This document shows, in pieces, positions 17,139 to 26,622 of a DNA stretch of 63,765 nucleotides. Positions within the stretch are counted from its first letter, which is position 1. Every line of letters begins with the position of its first letter. This DNA is from Candidatus Thalassarchaeaceae archaeon (lineage in GTDB: Archaea; Thermoplasmatota; Poseidoniia; Poseidoniales; Thalassarchaeaceae). Made by a program: the position numbers and the translations under genes. The stretch is taken from NCBI GenBank assembly GCA_943841885.1, contig CALSZZ010000005.1, positions 1 through 63,765 on the forward strand, in the 5' to 3' direction. Under the pieces are notes generated by a model. That model made no database searches. It was not told the origin of the DNA and saw only the letters and a program-made list of their open reading frames with translations.

Positions 17139-18131
17139 ATGGCAACCATCCATTGTTTAGGAGTTGGACTTGTAGGATCATATGTGGCTAAGAGATTATC
17201 TGATAATGGACATCAAGTTCATGCTCATGATTTGAATCCTGGCGACATATTCTCAGATTATCCAAGAATTATTATTCATGAAGGAGATGTTTTGGAGACC
17301 TCAAAAGATAAAAATAATTACGGAGATTTGGACATCATAGTTAATATGCTTCCTGGCGAAATTGGGCATACTGTGATGAAAAATATTTGTAAATATGGAT
17401 TTCGAATAGTAGATTTAAGTTTTAGTGAGATTTCACCAGAAGTTTTAATGGAAGAAACAATAGAAAATAATTCAACAATATTATGGGATGTTGGAATAGC
17501 ACCAGGGTTATCTAATATGTTACTTTCACTTGCGGTAGAAGATTTAGGTCATCTGGAAAAAGGAGAAATTAGAGTGGGCGGAAATCCTGTAGAAAAAAAA
17601 GGAGGTTGGAACTATTTTGCTCCGTTTTCGCCCAAGGATGTGATTGCAGAATATACAAGACCTGCAAGAGTAGTTCGAGATAAAAAAATAATTACCTTGG
17701 ATGCGTTATCGGAAAGACATATCATAAATGTTCATAAAAAAGGAGAAATGGAAGCATTTCTAACCGATGGTTTACGAAGTGTACTTTACACGATTCCATC
17801 CACAAATTTATCAGAATATACAGTAAGATGGCCTGGACATATCCAGAAATTTATCGATGAAAGAGATAAAAATAATTTATACTATGAACAATTGTTGAAG
17901 GAATGGGAATACAGCCCTGACATATCGGAATTTACATGGTTAGAAGTTTTAGCATGCGGTTGCGAAGGAAAAAAAATACGTTGGATTGTCTCAGATGAAG
18001 GTGGACCTGACGGCCATTCAATGGCGAGATGTACTGGGTTGGTTACTGTATTTTGTATAGAGGAATGGATATCAAATCCTGAAATGTTAACTACTGGAAT
18101 TCATCCTCCAGAGGTTTGGATGCCGCTGTAA
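17139..18131 (+). CDS. Saccharopine dehydrogenase-like NAD(P)-binding protein
   Basis: An N-terminal Rossmann fold (HCLGVGLVGSYVAKRLSDNGH) is followed by a saccharopine dehydrogenase-like catalytic domain. NMLPGEIGHTVMKNICKYG, DVGIAPGLSNMLL and GEIRVGGNPVEKKGGWNY match blocks of the lysine-pathway-type reductases. The substrate is not identifiable; the archaeal family is mostly uncharacterised and no lysine genes are near. The ATG at 17139 is preferred to a TTG at 17127. Divergent from trpS, with 94 bases between the starts. Confidence 0.75.
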   Translation: MATIHCLGVGLVGSYVAKRLSDNGHQVHAHDLNPGDIFSDYPRIIIHEGDVLETSKDKNNYGDLDIIVNMLPGEIGHTVMKNICKYGFRIVDLSFSEISPEVLMEETIENNSTILWDVGIAPGLSNMLLSLAVEDLGHLEKGEIRVGGNPVEKKGGWNYFAPFSPKDVIAEYTRPARVVRDKKIITLDALSERHIINVHKKGEMEAFLTDGLRSVLYTIPSTNLSEYTVRWPGHIQKFIDERDKNNLYYEQLLKEWEYSPDISEFTWLEVLACGCEGKKIRWIVSDEGGPDGHSMARCTGLVTVFCIEEWISNPEMLTTGIHPPEVWMPL

Positions 18132-18192
18132 TTAATACAATAGTTTCGAGAATGAAGGCAGAAAATATTTCAATTTTTAAAGAAATAATAAA

Positions 18193-19317
18193 TTAATCCG
18201 TATAGTCGATGATATGTTTTGCATCCATTATTATTAACCACCTTATTGCAATCGGAGTTGCGATTAAAGTTCCAATAGCAATTATAATAATTGGCCAATT
18301 AAAGCTTGGTTCTGATGCTCGCTCTATTAGCCACGTAAATAATATTGGAGATTCCAGAAAATCTGATGCCCATTCTCGCATGTTGGTAACATGGTGGCCT
18401 ACAACAGTTACTGAATGATGTAGATCATTAAAGGTGTACAGAGGATCACTAATTAGAGAAAAATTGGATAAATTTTCCATTTCTAAAACTATAGTTTCAC
18501 CCGGATTGATAGTTGCAATTATGCCATCCTCAACTTGACGCCATCCATTTTTTAAATTTTGATCATTTTTTGATAGTGCAGAATAATTATTACCTTCAAT
18601 ATCTTTAATTGACATTATCGATTCATTAGAATGAATATGAATACTTCCTGGAACTTTCCAAGAGTTGTTATAATCTATCGGAAGAGTGACAAAAATTGAT
18701 GATTTATCAATAGTTATTTCAATATTATTACTAGATAATTTATGGTTATACCACTCTCCCCATGTAGTAAACCAGATAGATGAGTTACTTTCTAGGCTCT
18801 CCATGAACTGTTTATCTTCTCTAACTCTTAAATCATGGATTCTTGCCATCCAATAAATACTAACAAGTGAATCTTTTGGAGATTCCTCAATAAGAGATAT
18901 GTTAGCAATATTTTTTTCTATACTCCCTCCATTTCTCTCTACAATAAACAATCCTGAAGGATTATTAGATACCATGTCTCCAATTATTTTAAATCCATTA
19001 TTAATTAATTCTGATGAAGTTTTGTCATTGATAAATCCAGAAGGAGTTCCGAAAGAAATAGGATCTTTTCCCCATCTAGAAGCATTGGTATTTGCTAAAA
19101 GATAATCTTTGCATTCTTCGATAATCCATAAATCCTCATTTAAGTCTTTATTTTCAAATCCGTGACATCCAAATTCATCACCTATCGCTAATCTATCTGG
19201 GCCAATCAGATTTTTTATCCATCCATCAGATTCCCACTCCGCGGCAACTAAAGATGAGAATGTGGGCAAAGAGAATATAATAATCATTACAAAACTTGCG
19301 AACCCCCCCCTTTCCAT
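18193..19317 (-). CDS. Membrane-anchored surface protein, unknown function
   Basis: No family recognised. The start at 19317 gives a signal peptide (FASFVMIIIFSLPTFSSLVAA) and an exported domain of about 300 residues rich in Asn, Ser and Trp, with many beta-type strands. A single C-terminal helix (PIIIIAIGTLIATPIAIRWLII) would anchor it with a short cytoplasmic tail. Two Cys (GCHGF, EECKDY) lie close together near the N terminus of the mature chain and may form a disulfide. The region near the start holds a G8 run (C8 on the plus strand at about 19306), so the N terminus could be affected by an indel. A longer frame starts at 19356. Confidence 0.55.
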   Translation of the reverse strand: MERGGFASFVMIIIFSLPTFSSLVAAEWESDGWIKNLIGPDRLAIGDEFGCHGFENKDLNEDLWIIEECKDYLLANTNASRWGKDPISFGTPSGFINDKTSSELINNGFKIIGDMVSNNPSGLFIVERNGGSIEKNIANISLIEESPKDSLVSIYWMARIHDLRVREDKQFMESLESNSSIWFTTWGEWYNHKLSSNNIEITIDKSSIFVTLPIDYNNSWKVPGSIHIHSNESIMSIKDIEGNNYSALSKNDQNLKNGWRQVEDGIIATINPGETIVLEMENLSNFSLISDPLYTFNDLHHSVTVVGHHVTNMREWASDFLESPILFTWLIERASEPSFNWPIIIIAIGTLIATPIAIRWLIIMDAKHIIDYTD

Positions 19318-19396
19318 AGCTGTCCGAAATAAGAATGGATTATGAGTACTTGCCAAATTTAGTAAAGGCTAAACAGTAAAGTCATTACCATAGAAT

Positions 19397-20173
19397 ATGA
19401 CGGAGAAGATAGGCTTCGATTTAAATAAATTCTCCAATCAAATAAAAATACAAGGAACTGGCGAGAAATTTAAAACCCCCTTTTTTTATAAAATATTAGT
19501 AAAATATATTCGTATAATTGGACGTAGCCTGACAAGAGTAAATTATATTGGTATAGAAAAAATTCCTAAAAAAGGTCCTATGATAATTGTAGGAAACCAT
19601 ATTTCAAACATTGATCCTATTGTTAAAATAATGGGAATTGGTAGACCTGTACATTATTTAGCAAAAGAGGGTCATTTTACCAAGGAGCCAAATAGAACAA
19701 TTATGAAGTTAACCGGTCAGATTGAAACGTTTAGAAAAAATGGAGCTAGAGATGCATTGGCAAGAGCGTCTGATGTGCTAGAATCAGGATTGTGCCTAGG
19801 ACTATTTCCCGAAGGCACAAGATCTAGAAATACATGCCCTCCGTTCCTGCAAAAAGGGAAAACTGGAGTTGCTAGATTATCTGCTAGTTTTCCAAATACT
19901 CCGGTGTTGCCAATGGCATTAATTGGTACACGAGATATGATGAAACCTGGTGACAATTTAATAAGAATATGGAAAAAAATTGATGTTAATATAGATGAGC
20001 CTATAACTTTCAATCAATGGTTAATGGACCCTAAGGGTGGTGACATGGATAAAAATAAAATAGATAATATATCAAAATTAGGTGATGAGGAAAGAGAAGT
20101 ATTTATGAAAAATATTTATAGAGAGTTCACAGACCAAATCATGGAAAATTTAAAGCAATTAGGTGCCCCTTGA
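19397..20173 (+). CDS. plsC: 1-acyl-sn-glycerol-3-phosphate acyltransferase (PlsC-like)
   Basis: Transfers an acyl group to a glycerol phosphate. The acyltransferase motifs are clear: VGNHISNIDP (NHxxxxD) near residue 74 and FPEGTRSRN near residue 137. A hydrophobic PMIIVGNHIS entry strand and a KTGVARLS segment also match. No membrane helix of note. Such bacterial-type enzymes are unusual in archaea, whose lipids are ether-linked; homologues have been reported in Marine Group II genomes. It precedes thyA with a 48-base gap. Confidence 0.85.
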   Translation: MTEKIGFDLNKFSNQIKIQGTGEKFKTPFFYKILVKYIRIIGRSLTRVNYIGIEKIPKKGPMIIVGNHISNIDPIVKIMGIGRPVHYLAKEGHFTKEPNRTIMKLTGQIETFRKNGARDALARASDVLESGLCLGLFPEGTRSRNTCPPFLQKGKTGVARLSASFPNTPVLPMALIGTRDMMKPGDNLIRIWKKIDVNIDEPITFNQWLMDPKGGDMDKNKIDNISKLGDEEREVFMKNIYREFTDQIMENLKQLGAP

Positions 20174-20221
20174 GTGATAACCTCCGTAGCGTTGAAGGAC
20201 TGTCTAGTCACACGATAATAC

Positions 20222-21016
20222 ATGGACCAGTATCTTGAGTTCCTCAAAATGATTCTAGAGAAGGGGGAAGAAAAAAGTGACAGAACTGGCACAGGTACTA
20301 AATCCATATTTGGCCATCAGATGAGGTTTGATTTGACTAACGGCTTTCCTGCCATTACAACAAAGAAAATTCATTGGCCTAGTGTGATTCATGAATTATT
20401 ATGGATATTATCTGGAGATACAAATATTGATTATCTTAAGAAAAATGGAGTTAAGATTTGGAATGAATGGGCTGATTCCGATGGGAACTTGGGTCCCGTA
20501 TATGGCGAACAGTGGAGAAAATGGAGAACTAAAGATAAAAAGAGTATTGATCAGATAAAACAAGCAATTGAAATGATTAAGCATGATCCTAACAGTAGAA
20601 GAATTATAATTTCAGCATGGAACGTAGGAGAATTAAATGAAATGGCATTAATGCCATGCCATGCGTTTTTCCAATTTTATGTTAATAAAGGTAAATTATC
20701 TTGCCAGTTATATCAAAGAAGTGCCGATGCGTTTCTGGGAGTTCCTTTCAATATTTCATCATATAGCCTTCTTACATGTATGATTGCTCAAGTCTGTGAC
20801 CTGGAACCAGGAGAATTCATTTGGACTGGAGGTGATTGCCACTTATATCTAAACCATATTGAACAAGCAAAAATTCAAGTCAACAGAGAGCCTTTAAAAT
20901 CTCCTGTTTTAATCATGAATAGTGAAATAAAATCTATCGATGACTTTCGTTATGAAGATATATCAATACAAGAATATCAACATCACCCACATATATCAGC
21001 GCCAATTTCTATATGA
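20222..21016 (+). CDS. thyA: Thymidylate synthase
   Basis: Converts dUMP to dTMP with methylene-tetrahydrofolate. The classic ThyA blocks are present: [12 protein letters not shown] near the N terminus, [23 protein letters not shown], the catalytic Cys in [10 protein letters not shown] near residue 145, [16 protein letters not shown], and [12 protein letters not shown]. The length (264) is that of the bacterial enzyme. Eleven bases separate it from folA. This is the folate-dependent enzyme, not ThyX. Confidence 0.97.
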   Translation: MDQYLEFLKMILEKGEEKSDRTGTGTKSIFGHQMRFDLTNGFPAITTKKIHWPSVIHELLWILSGDTNIDYLKKNGVKIWNEWADSDGNLGPVYGEQWRKWRTKDKKSIDQIKQAIEMIKHDPNSRRIIISAWNVGELNEMALMPCHAFFQFYVNKGKLSCQLYQRSADAFLGVPFNISSYSLLTCMIAQVCDLEPGEFIWTGGDCHLYLNHIEQAKIQVNREPLKSPVLIMNSEIKSIDDFRYEDISIQEYQHHPHISAPISI

Positions 21017-21026
21017 GGTTTAAAAA

Positions 21027-21536
21027 ATGCTTATTGCAATGATAGTAGCAATGGATAATGATAGTTCGATAGGACAAGATGGAAGTTTGCCTTGGAAATT
21101 ATCAAGTGATATTAAAAGATTTAAGAAAATTACTCTAGGTGATGGCAATAATGCAGTTATAATGGGCAGGAAGACTTGGGATAGCCTACCTGGCAAGTAT
21201 AAGCCTTTATCTGGAAGAATTAATATCGTGATGTCGAGAGATTCCGATTGGTCCGATGAAGGTGCATGGAATGCACTTTATCCGGGGAGGGCAATTGAAA
21301 TTGCATATTCAGAAGGTTGTGAAGAATGTTGGATTATTGGCGGTTCACAAATATATGAATTATTTATTGATAGAGTAGATGAAATACATATCACTGAAGT
21401 AAACGCTTACAATAGCGGTGAAATTAAATTTCCCGAATGGCAAAGAGAAGGTTGGAGGCAAGATATCATAGAAAAAATACTTAAGAATGAGGAAAATGAT
21501 TATGATACTAGATATTCTATTTGGAAAAAAGACTAA
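21027..21536 (+). CDS. folA: Dihydrofolate reductase
   Basis: Regenerates tetrahydrofolate for ThyA, its upstream neighbour, with NADPH. Recognised by MIVAMDNDSSIGQDGSLPW, by VIMGRKTWDSLPGKYKPLSG and by WIIGGSQIYELFI. The catalytic acid is the Asp of DIKRFKKIT. Length 169, normal. It ends 2 bases before the convergent MazG-like gene. Confidence 0.95.
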   Translation: MLIAMIVAMDNDSSIGQDGSLPWKLSSDIKRFKKITLGDGNNAVIMGRKTWDSLPGKYKPLSGRINIVMSRDSDWSDEGAWNALYPGRAIEIAYSEGCEECWIIGGSQIYELFIDRVDEIHITEVNAYNSGEIKFPEWQREGWRQDIIEKILKNEENDYDTRYSIWKKD

Positions 21537-21537
21537 T

Positions 21538-21924
21538 CTAATTTTCATAATCTGTAACTCGAATTCCTAAGTTAGTAATTTTTGACTTTCTTTTAGATAA
21601 TATACTCATCTTATTGTGAAATTCCATTTCTAAATCAATTTCAAGAGCTAACGAATGTCCCATTATTAAAATTAGAAGATCTGCTAATTCTTCAGAAATA
21701 TCGTTTTTTGGTTTACCCTTTGTAATTGCTGCCGAGAACTCCCCCAACTCTTCAACAGTTAATGCAATTCTATAACCCATGTCATGACCTTTATGTTCAG
21801 ATTTTGAAAATTCATGTTTATTATGAAAATTTGCTACTCTTCCCATCATAGACGTCCAAAGTCCATCTGGTAAATCTAATTCTTCAGTCGGCAACCAATC
21901 TTCAACACTCAAAGGCCTATCCAT
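21538..21924 (-). CDS. MazG-like nucleotide pyrophosphohydrolase
   Basis: Small all-alpha NTP pyrophosphatase-like protein that probably clears non-standard or excess nucleotides. The acidic metal-binding helices read TVEELGEFSAAI and ISEELADLLILIM, matching the EExxE and ExxD pairs of the family. 128 residues, a single domain. Its position beside thyA-folA suggests a nucleotide housekeeping role. Confidence 0.8.
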   Translation of the reverse strand: MDRPLSVEDWLPTEELDLPDGLWTSMMGRVANFHNKHEFSKSEHKGHDMGYRIALTVEELGEFSAAITKGKPKNDISEELADLLILIMGHSLALEIDLEMEFHNKMSILSKRKSKITNLGIRVTDYEN

Positions 21925-21959
21925 ATATCCCAGACTGTAATCAAGTCAACAAAGTTATC

Positions 21960-22724
21960 TCAGACTTGATAATTCATAATTAAATAATTTATACATTCCA
22001 GAACAATTTTATTCATTGAACCAGAAGTATTTTCAACTTCTTTGTGATCTATTACAATTTTAGACCCTTTAGGATTTTTTCCAGATGCCCAATTAGAAGA
22101 GCAGAGTATTGATACATGAGGAATGGATAATTCTGAAATTAATCTTGATTCCGGACCTAATGTCATATTAACAGCTTCTGCACCCAATATTTCCAAGGCA
22201 TTAATTTCTGCTGGACTTTCGAATTGTGGCCCATTACATTGGGCGACTATCAGCCTTGTTGCTTCGCTACCTTGTATTTGTTTCAATACTTCTGAAACTA
22301 TTTCAATGGCTTTTGTATCAAAATTTGAGGTTCTATCAGAGTGGTGTGCAATAATATCATGAAAAGACCAAGCATATTCTGTGAAATCGATAATATCGGA
22401 TGCCAAACCAATTTCACCAGGTTTTAATTCTGATGAAATAGAACCAACAGAATTTATACTTATTATTATGTCTGGAGAAAAACTAGCAACAGCATGTATA
22501 TTTCCCCTGTGTTTTATAGAATGAGGCGGAGTGATATGATTATTTATTGAATGATGGCGATTCAAAAAGGATATTTGAAGATTATTTTTTTTGATAATGG
22601 AAAGAGGGACTGTTCCCCAATTGGATTCACATCTAATACTTACTATAGGAGAATTTAATGAAACAGAAAATAGATTTGATATATCAGACATTCCAGTTCC
22701 ATAAATTACTGATACGCGTAGCAT
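21960..22724 (-). CDS. mtnP: S-methyl-5'-thioadenosine phosphorylase / purine nucleoside phosphorylase
   Basis: PNP/MTAP family enzyme that splits methylthioadenosine or a purine nucleoside with phosphate. The blocks are VIYGTGMSDI, NRHHSINNHITPPHSIKHRGNI (the family's RHG-x-H-x-PPH-I), SINSVGSISSELKPGEIGLASDIIDFT and GPQFESPAEINALEILGAEAVNMT. The order and length (254) match archaeal MTAP. Distinguishing MTAP from guanosine-type PNP is not safe without an alignment. A 5' MTA source such as polyamine synthesis is not seen here. Confidence 0.85.
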   Translation of the reverse strand: MLRVSVIYGTGMSDISNLFSVSLNSPIVSIRCESNWGTVPLSIIKKNNLQISFLNRHHSINNHITPPHSIKHRGNIHAVASFSPDIIISINSVGSISSELKPGEIGLASDIIDFTEYAWSFHDIIAHHSDRTSNFDTKAIEIVSEVLKQIQGSEATRLIVAQCNGPQFESPAEINALEILGAEAVNMTLGPESRLISELSIPHVSILCSSNWASGKNPKGSKIVIDHKEVENTSGSMNKIVLECINYLIMNYQV

Positions 22725-22763
22725 TATAATTAACGCAGGCGATATAGATAAAAGTAATTAGGG

Positions 22764-23660
22764 TCATTCATTTAAACGGGCTATTAAATCTGCCTTTTTA
22801 CCTGAAACTGTTTTTCCTGATTCTTTTAATAATTCTTTCAATTGGGGAACTGTCATCGATGAATAATCAATATCATTGATGGGTTCTTCTATTTTTTCCT
22901 CCGTTACATTTTCTATTTCAGAGGTTGAAACGGCTAACTCTGATATTTCTGCACCCGCTTCAGCTGCCACCAAGACATCATTTTCTTGTTCTATTACAGA
23001 GTGTTTTGATTTTTCTAACTCATGAATTTCACCTAATGTTGGCCCTTCATCAACTAACACACCGGATTGTAACAATTGTACCCTCCTAAATAGAAGATTT
23101 TTTACTGGTTGAATTTTTGATACTTCATCTTTGATAGAATTTTCCAAAGTTCCATCGAATAATGATTTTTGGATATCTAGCCACGTTGAACTGGCACCAA
23201 CTCTTAATATTACATTTCTCGCAATTGTTCTCATTTGTTGCTTTTGGCTGGCTTTAATCCTACCACGAGAAATAATTAATGGTTTAAATCTGATGTAAAA
23301 ACCATCTTTAGAAACTAAATCTACTGTATCGTCTATTTTTCCTCTTTCCCTACGGACTAACCTTCGGACATGATCTTTCATCAAATCGTATCCTATAAAT
23401 TCTGTAAGCGCATCTTTATTGACTACTTCTGTAACATTAAATTTTATTTTGACATGCATTTTTGAAAAATCACCATCTAATTCGTTTTGCATTAATTCAT
23501 AGTGACGGCCAATTACTAAGTCATCTTCTTCTGCAAGAGTCTCACCTATCATCTTGAATGACCAAGGATTTCTAGGGGCCCTGATTGAGTACCAGCGTTT
23601 GGCTTTCCACTTGTCTTTCTGTTTTCTTGCTGCTGCCCTTGATACTGCTCCTTTTGCCAT
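22764..23660 (-). CDS. rps3ae: Ribosomal protein S3Ae fused to a C-terminal SAP domain
   Basis: Small-subunit ribosomal protein (eukaryotic S1/S3a, archaeal S3Ae), recognised from KDKWKAKRWYSIRAPRNPW, RHYELMQNELDGDF and RGRIKASQKQQMRTIARNV. The start is the ATG at 23660 (MAKGAVSRAA). After about residue 200 there is an extra acidic linker, and the last 34 residues (MTVPQLKELLKESGKTVSGK) are a SAP domain, a helix-extended-helix DNA/RNA-binding motif. Other archaeal S3Ae proteins end near residue 220, so the fusion is unusual. The leader carries a small hairpin at 23678-23693. Likely cotranscribed with nothing; a divergent gene starts at 23793. Confidence 0.93.
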   Translation of the reverse strand: MAKGAVSRAAARKQKDKWKAKRWYSIRAPRNPWSFKMIGETLAEEDDLVIGRHYELMQNELDGDFSKMHVKIKFNVTEVVNKDALTEFIGYDLMKDHVRRLVRRERGKIDDTVDLVSKDGFYIRFKPLIISRGRIKASQKQQMRTIARNVILRVGASSTWLDIQKSLFDGTLENSIKDEVSKIQPVKNLLFRRVQLLQSGVLVDEGPTLGEIHELEKSKHSVIEQENDVLVAAEAGAEISELAVSTSEIENVTEEKIEEPINDIDYSSMTVPQLKELLKESGKTVSGKKADLIARLNE

Positions 23661-23677
23661 AATAAAGACCTCTGATG

Positions 23678-23693
23678 TTGGGGGCTGCCCCAA
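23678..23693 (-). promoter_or_regulatory. Leader hairpin of S3Ae gene
   Basis: TTGGGG and CCCCAA form a six-pair stem with a four-base loop, ending 18 bases before the S3Ae start. A possible site for autogenous control or a TSS-near structure; no comparison available. Confidence 0.3.
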
Positions 23694-23792
23694 TTGCAAG
23701 CCATGGGAAATCAGTCGAGTATTTGAACGAGTGACATAAATAAGAAATAATATAATGAATTATTTGAAAGACTTGCTCCTTTTGGAATAGGT

Positions 23793-24236
23793 ATGAGCTT
23801 GCATAGCGCGATGTGGAGAGTTCACGTAAGTGAAATTGATGATATGACATTGATTATGAAAAGTATCGAATGGATTGCAGGAGAAAATGCATCAATAAAA
23901 ATAGATAAAGGTAAATCAATCCATGGTGCAATCCAGAATACGATTATTGCTAATGTTAATAATAAAAAAAATGCATATGAGTCATTTATCCGATTAGGTA
24001 AACATACACTATCTCAAATAATGAAAGAAAATATATCTAAAAGAATAGATGGAAATAAAAATTTCCATATAAGATTGGATATTTCAAGTTTAGTTTCTGA
24101 AGAAATATCCATCAATGAAAATAGAGGCGATTTAATCGCTAAAGGTATATTTAAAATTGAATGTTATCCTGGCAATACTCCGGAAAATATAATATCAGAT
24201 TTAATAAAGAAAAATATTGATGAAGGTAATATCTAG
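23793..24236 (+). CDS. Predicted exosome-associated RNA-binding protein (DUF54/COG1325)
   Basis: A 147-residue protein that matches the small archaeal RNA-binding family linked to the exosome: an N-terminal strand MWRVHVSEIDDMTLIMKSI, a middle GKSIHGAIQNTIIANVNN segment and a conserved LDISSLVSEEI strand followed by a GIFKIECYPG strand. The real start may be the ATG at 23811, in MWRVHV, since the residues before it are not conserved-looking. Divergent from S3Ae with about 130 bases between, where the promoters must lie. Assignment is by overall layout rather than by a sharp motif. Confidence 0.55.
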   Translation: MSLHSAMWRVHVSEIDDMTLIMKSIEWIAGENASIKIDKGKSIHGAIQNTIIANVNNKKNAYESFIRLGKHTLSQIMKENISKRIDGNKNFHIRLDISSLVSEEISINENRGDLIAKGIFKIECYPGNTPENIISDLIKKNIDEGNI

Positions 24237-24282
24237 ACAAGTATTCAAATGGATTGAATGATTCGGAGGGTTGAGGGAAAGT

Positions 24283-24558
24283 ATGACTCATGTAGTAACA
24301 GATGCCTGTGTAGGCCATAAATATCAAGATTGTGTAGCAGTTTGTCCGGTAGAGGCTTTTCGTGAAGCCGATACGTATTTAGTAATAGATCCGGATGAAT
24401 GTATTGATTGTGCAGCATGCATCCCTGAATGTCCTGTAGATGCAATATTCGCAGATACAGATTTGCCTGATGATCAGGAAAGTTGGTTGCAAAAGAATGA
24501 AGATGAAGCACCTAACTTAGAGATTGCAGAAGGAGATTCTCCAGTTTTAGCAGATTGA
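24283..24558 (+). CDS. fdxA: Ferredoxin, 3Fe-4S/4Fe-4S type
   Basis: Small electron carrier. The first cluster segment is [19 protein letters not shown], in which a Cys pair with the longer spacing suggests a 3Fe-4S or 7Fe (FdxA) type; the second is [17 protein letters not shown], a regular 4Fe-4S motif. It ends with an acidic tail of about 35 residues, as in bacterial FdxA. The start is the ATG at 24283, which has GAGGG before it; a TTG lies 12 bases upstream. Its neighbour downstream is pdxS. Confidence 0.88.
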   Translation: MTHVVTDACVGHKYQDCVAVCPVEAFREADTYLVIDPDECIDCAACIPECPVDAIFADTDLPDDQESWLQKNEDEAPNLEIAEGDSPVLAD

Positions 24559-24612
24559 AATAGAGTTCTCGATATAAAAAAGTTCATCTAGTCCATCTTT
24601 GGAGGTCTTAAT

Positions 24613-25602
24613 ATGGTGAAAAAAATTAACATGTCCCAATTTCGTCACGGTACAGAACTTCTGAAAAGAGGATTTGCAAAAATGCAGGAAGGTGGAGTGA
24701 TTATGGATGTAGTTAATGCAGAACAAGCACATATTGCAGAAGAATCAGGCGCAGTAGCAGTAATGGCATTAGAAAGAGTTCCAGCAGATATCAGGGCAAA
24801 TGGTGGCGTGGCTAGAATGAGCCACCCGGATATGATAAAAGAAATAATTGAAACTACAACAATTCCTGTAATGGCCAAGGCAAGAATAGGCCATGAGAGT
24901 GAGGCAAGAGTTTTACAATCATTAGGAGTTGATATGATAGATGAATCAGAAGTACTTACTCCTGCAGATCCTTTCTTTCATATTAACAAAAATAACTTTG
25001 ATGTTCCATTTGTGTGTGGCTGTACAAATCTTGGTGAAGCAATAAGAAGAGTATTAGAAGGTGCGGCAATGATACGTACCAAAGGAGAAGCGGGAACAGG
25101 TAATGTAATAAGTGCAATTCAACATTCTAGAATAGTACAGAATGAAATAGAATCATTAAGTTTGGAAAATCATGAAGGGATAGATTCAGCAATAAATCAA
25201 ATATTAAAGGGATATCAAAAATTAAAAGAAAAATCAGAATTTAATATTAATCCTGAAAATACTCCATTTGGAAATTTAGAATTTTTACATGATGAAGTAT
25301 CTAGCATACTTGAAGAAGTAATTAGTAAAAATAGACTGCCAGTGGTCACTTTCTCTGCCGGAGGGATAGCTACTCCTGCTGATGCTGCCCTATTAATGCA
25401 ACATGGTATGGACGGAGTGTTCGTAGGTTCGGGAATATTCAAAAGTACTAATCCAAAAATAATGGCCGAAGCAATAGTTTTAGCAACGCATCATTATGAT
25501 GATGCGAGAATGGTTTCGAAAGCCAGTTCTATGATGGGAGAAGCCATGCCAGGATTAGAGATAGATAGTTTAGAAACAAAGTACCAAAATAGAGGTCATT
25601 AA
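24613..25602 (+). CDS. pdxS: Pyridoxal 5'-phosphate synthase subunit PdxS
   Basis: Makes vitamin B6 from ribose 5-phosphate, glyceraldehyde 3-phosphate and ammonia. The family's blocks are all visible: [20 protein letters not shown] near residue 30, [16 protein letters not shown], the KARIGH segment with the catalytic Lys, [24 protein letters not shown] and [19 protein letters not shown]. Length 329, slightly longer than the usual 290-300 because of a segment around residue 180-220. The glutaminase partner PdxT is not in this window, so ammonia may be supplied from elsewhere. It overlaps the convergent coiled-coil gene by 4 bases. Confidence 0.96.
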   Translation: MVKKINMSQFRHGTELLKRGFAKMQEGGVIMDVVNAEQAHIAEESGAVAVMALERVPADIRANGGVARMSHPDMIKEIIETTTIPVMAKARIGHESEARVLQSLGVDMIDESEVLTPADPFFHINKNNFDVPFVCGCTNLGEAIRRVLEGAAMIRTKGEAGTGNVISAIQHSRIVQNEIESLSLENHEGIDSAINQILKGYQKLKEKSEFNINPENTPFGNLEFLHDEVSSILEEVISKNRLPVVTFSAGGIATPADAALLMQHGMDGVFVGSGIFKSTNPKIMAEAIVLATHHYDDARMVSKASSMMGEAMPGLEIDSLETKYQNRGH

Positions 25603-26588
25603 TTTCTTTTAGGTCCTCTTGTGGTCCTTAATTTACGAGAATGTTTTTTTGATTTTGATTTAACGGGGATTTTAAAGTCATCCCTTAATGTTCCACCAAA
25701 GGTTAAAGATCCTTGTTGCATTAATTTTTCTGAGAGTGTATTTGCCAAATTTTCATCCTGATCGGGAGTAGTAAGAGATTCTCTAACTGAGCGGTTATGA
25801 TTTTCTATTACCAACCTACCCTCTTCAATCTCAGCTTTCATTTTATCTCTAATCTCATTGACTTCTTTCATCAATTCTACAATAGAAGCATGGACTTCAT
25901 CGGCATTTTTCCTTCCTTCCAAGAATGATTGGTGTAAGCGGTCTCCTTCTGCTTGGATAAAGTCTCTCTCCTCAAACATTGGTTTTATAGAATCCCATAT
26001 TTCATCGGCGTTACTATGTAAATCTATCATGATTTTGTGTTCATTATCAGCCTCTGCTTTTAATAATTGAATAGATCCTTCCATATCGCCCAGATCTATA
26101 TTCAGAAGATTAAATTCAGAAGCCAAAGGAATTAATTCATCCTTTTTTATAATTAGTTTTTTTAGAAATTTCAAAAGTGAGTTTTCTTTTTTTAGCGATA
26201 TAGTTCCATCGGTCATTAATTGCCTCTCAATTCTTTCTATTTCGCCCACAGTTTCAGATAATTCAACTATGGAAGATTTAGTATCATTGCTGCTTTCCCT
26301 CTTACCTCTTTTCTGATTAATCAATTCTCTAATTTGACTCTGTAGTGCATCTCTTCTCGCTTGATGTTCCTTTGCTTTGATTCTAATGGCTTTCTGCTCT
26401 TCTAGATGCTCAGTTATTTTTTCCCTTAGTTCCTTACCCTGATTTTGTATAGAGTTTCTGGAATCGGCTGCTCTACGGGCTGTTTCTGTGAAAGTATTTC
26501 GTTGATTACGCATCCTTTTTAATTTTGTTTCCATGCCATTTAGACGATTTCGAAGGTCTTCTTCTTGGTCCTCGTTACCAACGTCCAT
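25599..26588 (-). CDS. Coiled-coil protein (COG1340-like)
   Basis: Almost the whole 329-residue chain is charged heptad-like helix (for example [18 protein letters not shown]), with no membrane segment. The end holds a short [15 protein letters not shown] segment and a basic tail ([12 protein letters not shown]). This resembles the archaeal coiled-coil proteins of COG1340, once misannotated as phosphoserine phosphatases. It is the last gene of a four-gene minus-strand cluster with a membrane protein, a DtxR regulator and a surface protein. Three similar proteins follow at 30522, 31400 and 32441. A structural or tethering role is inferred. Confidence 0.65.
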   Translation of the reverse strand: MDVGNEDQEEDLRNRLNGMETKLKRMRNQRNTFTETARRAADSRNSIQNQGKELREKITEHLEEQKAIRIKAKEHQARRDALQSQIRELINQKRGKRESSNDTKSSIVELSETVGEIERIERQLMTDGTISLKKENSLLKFLKKLIIKKDELIPLASEFNLLNIDLGDMEGSIQLLKAEADNEHKIMIDLHSNADEIWDSIKPMFEERDFIQAEGDRLHQSFLEGRKNADEVHASIVELMKEVNEIRDKMKAEIEEGRLVIENHNRSVRESLTTPDQDENLANTLSEKLMQQGSLTFGGTLRDDFKIPVKSKSKKHSRKLRTTRGPKRN

Positions 26589-26622
26589 GCGGGTGCGAGT
26601 AGTATTTCCTTATTCAAGGCCA

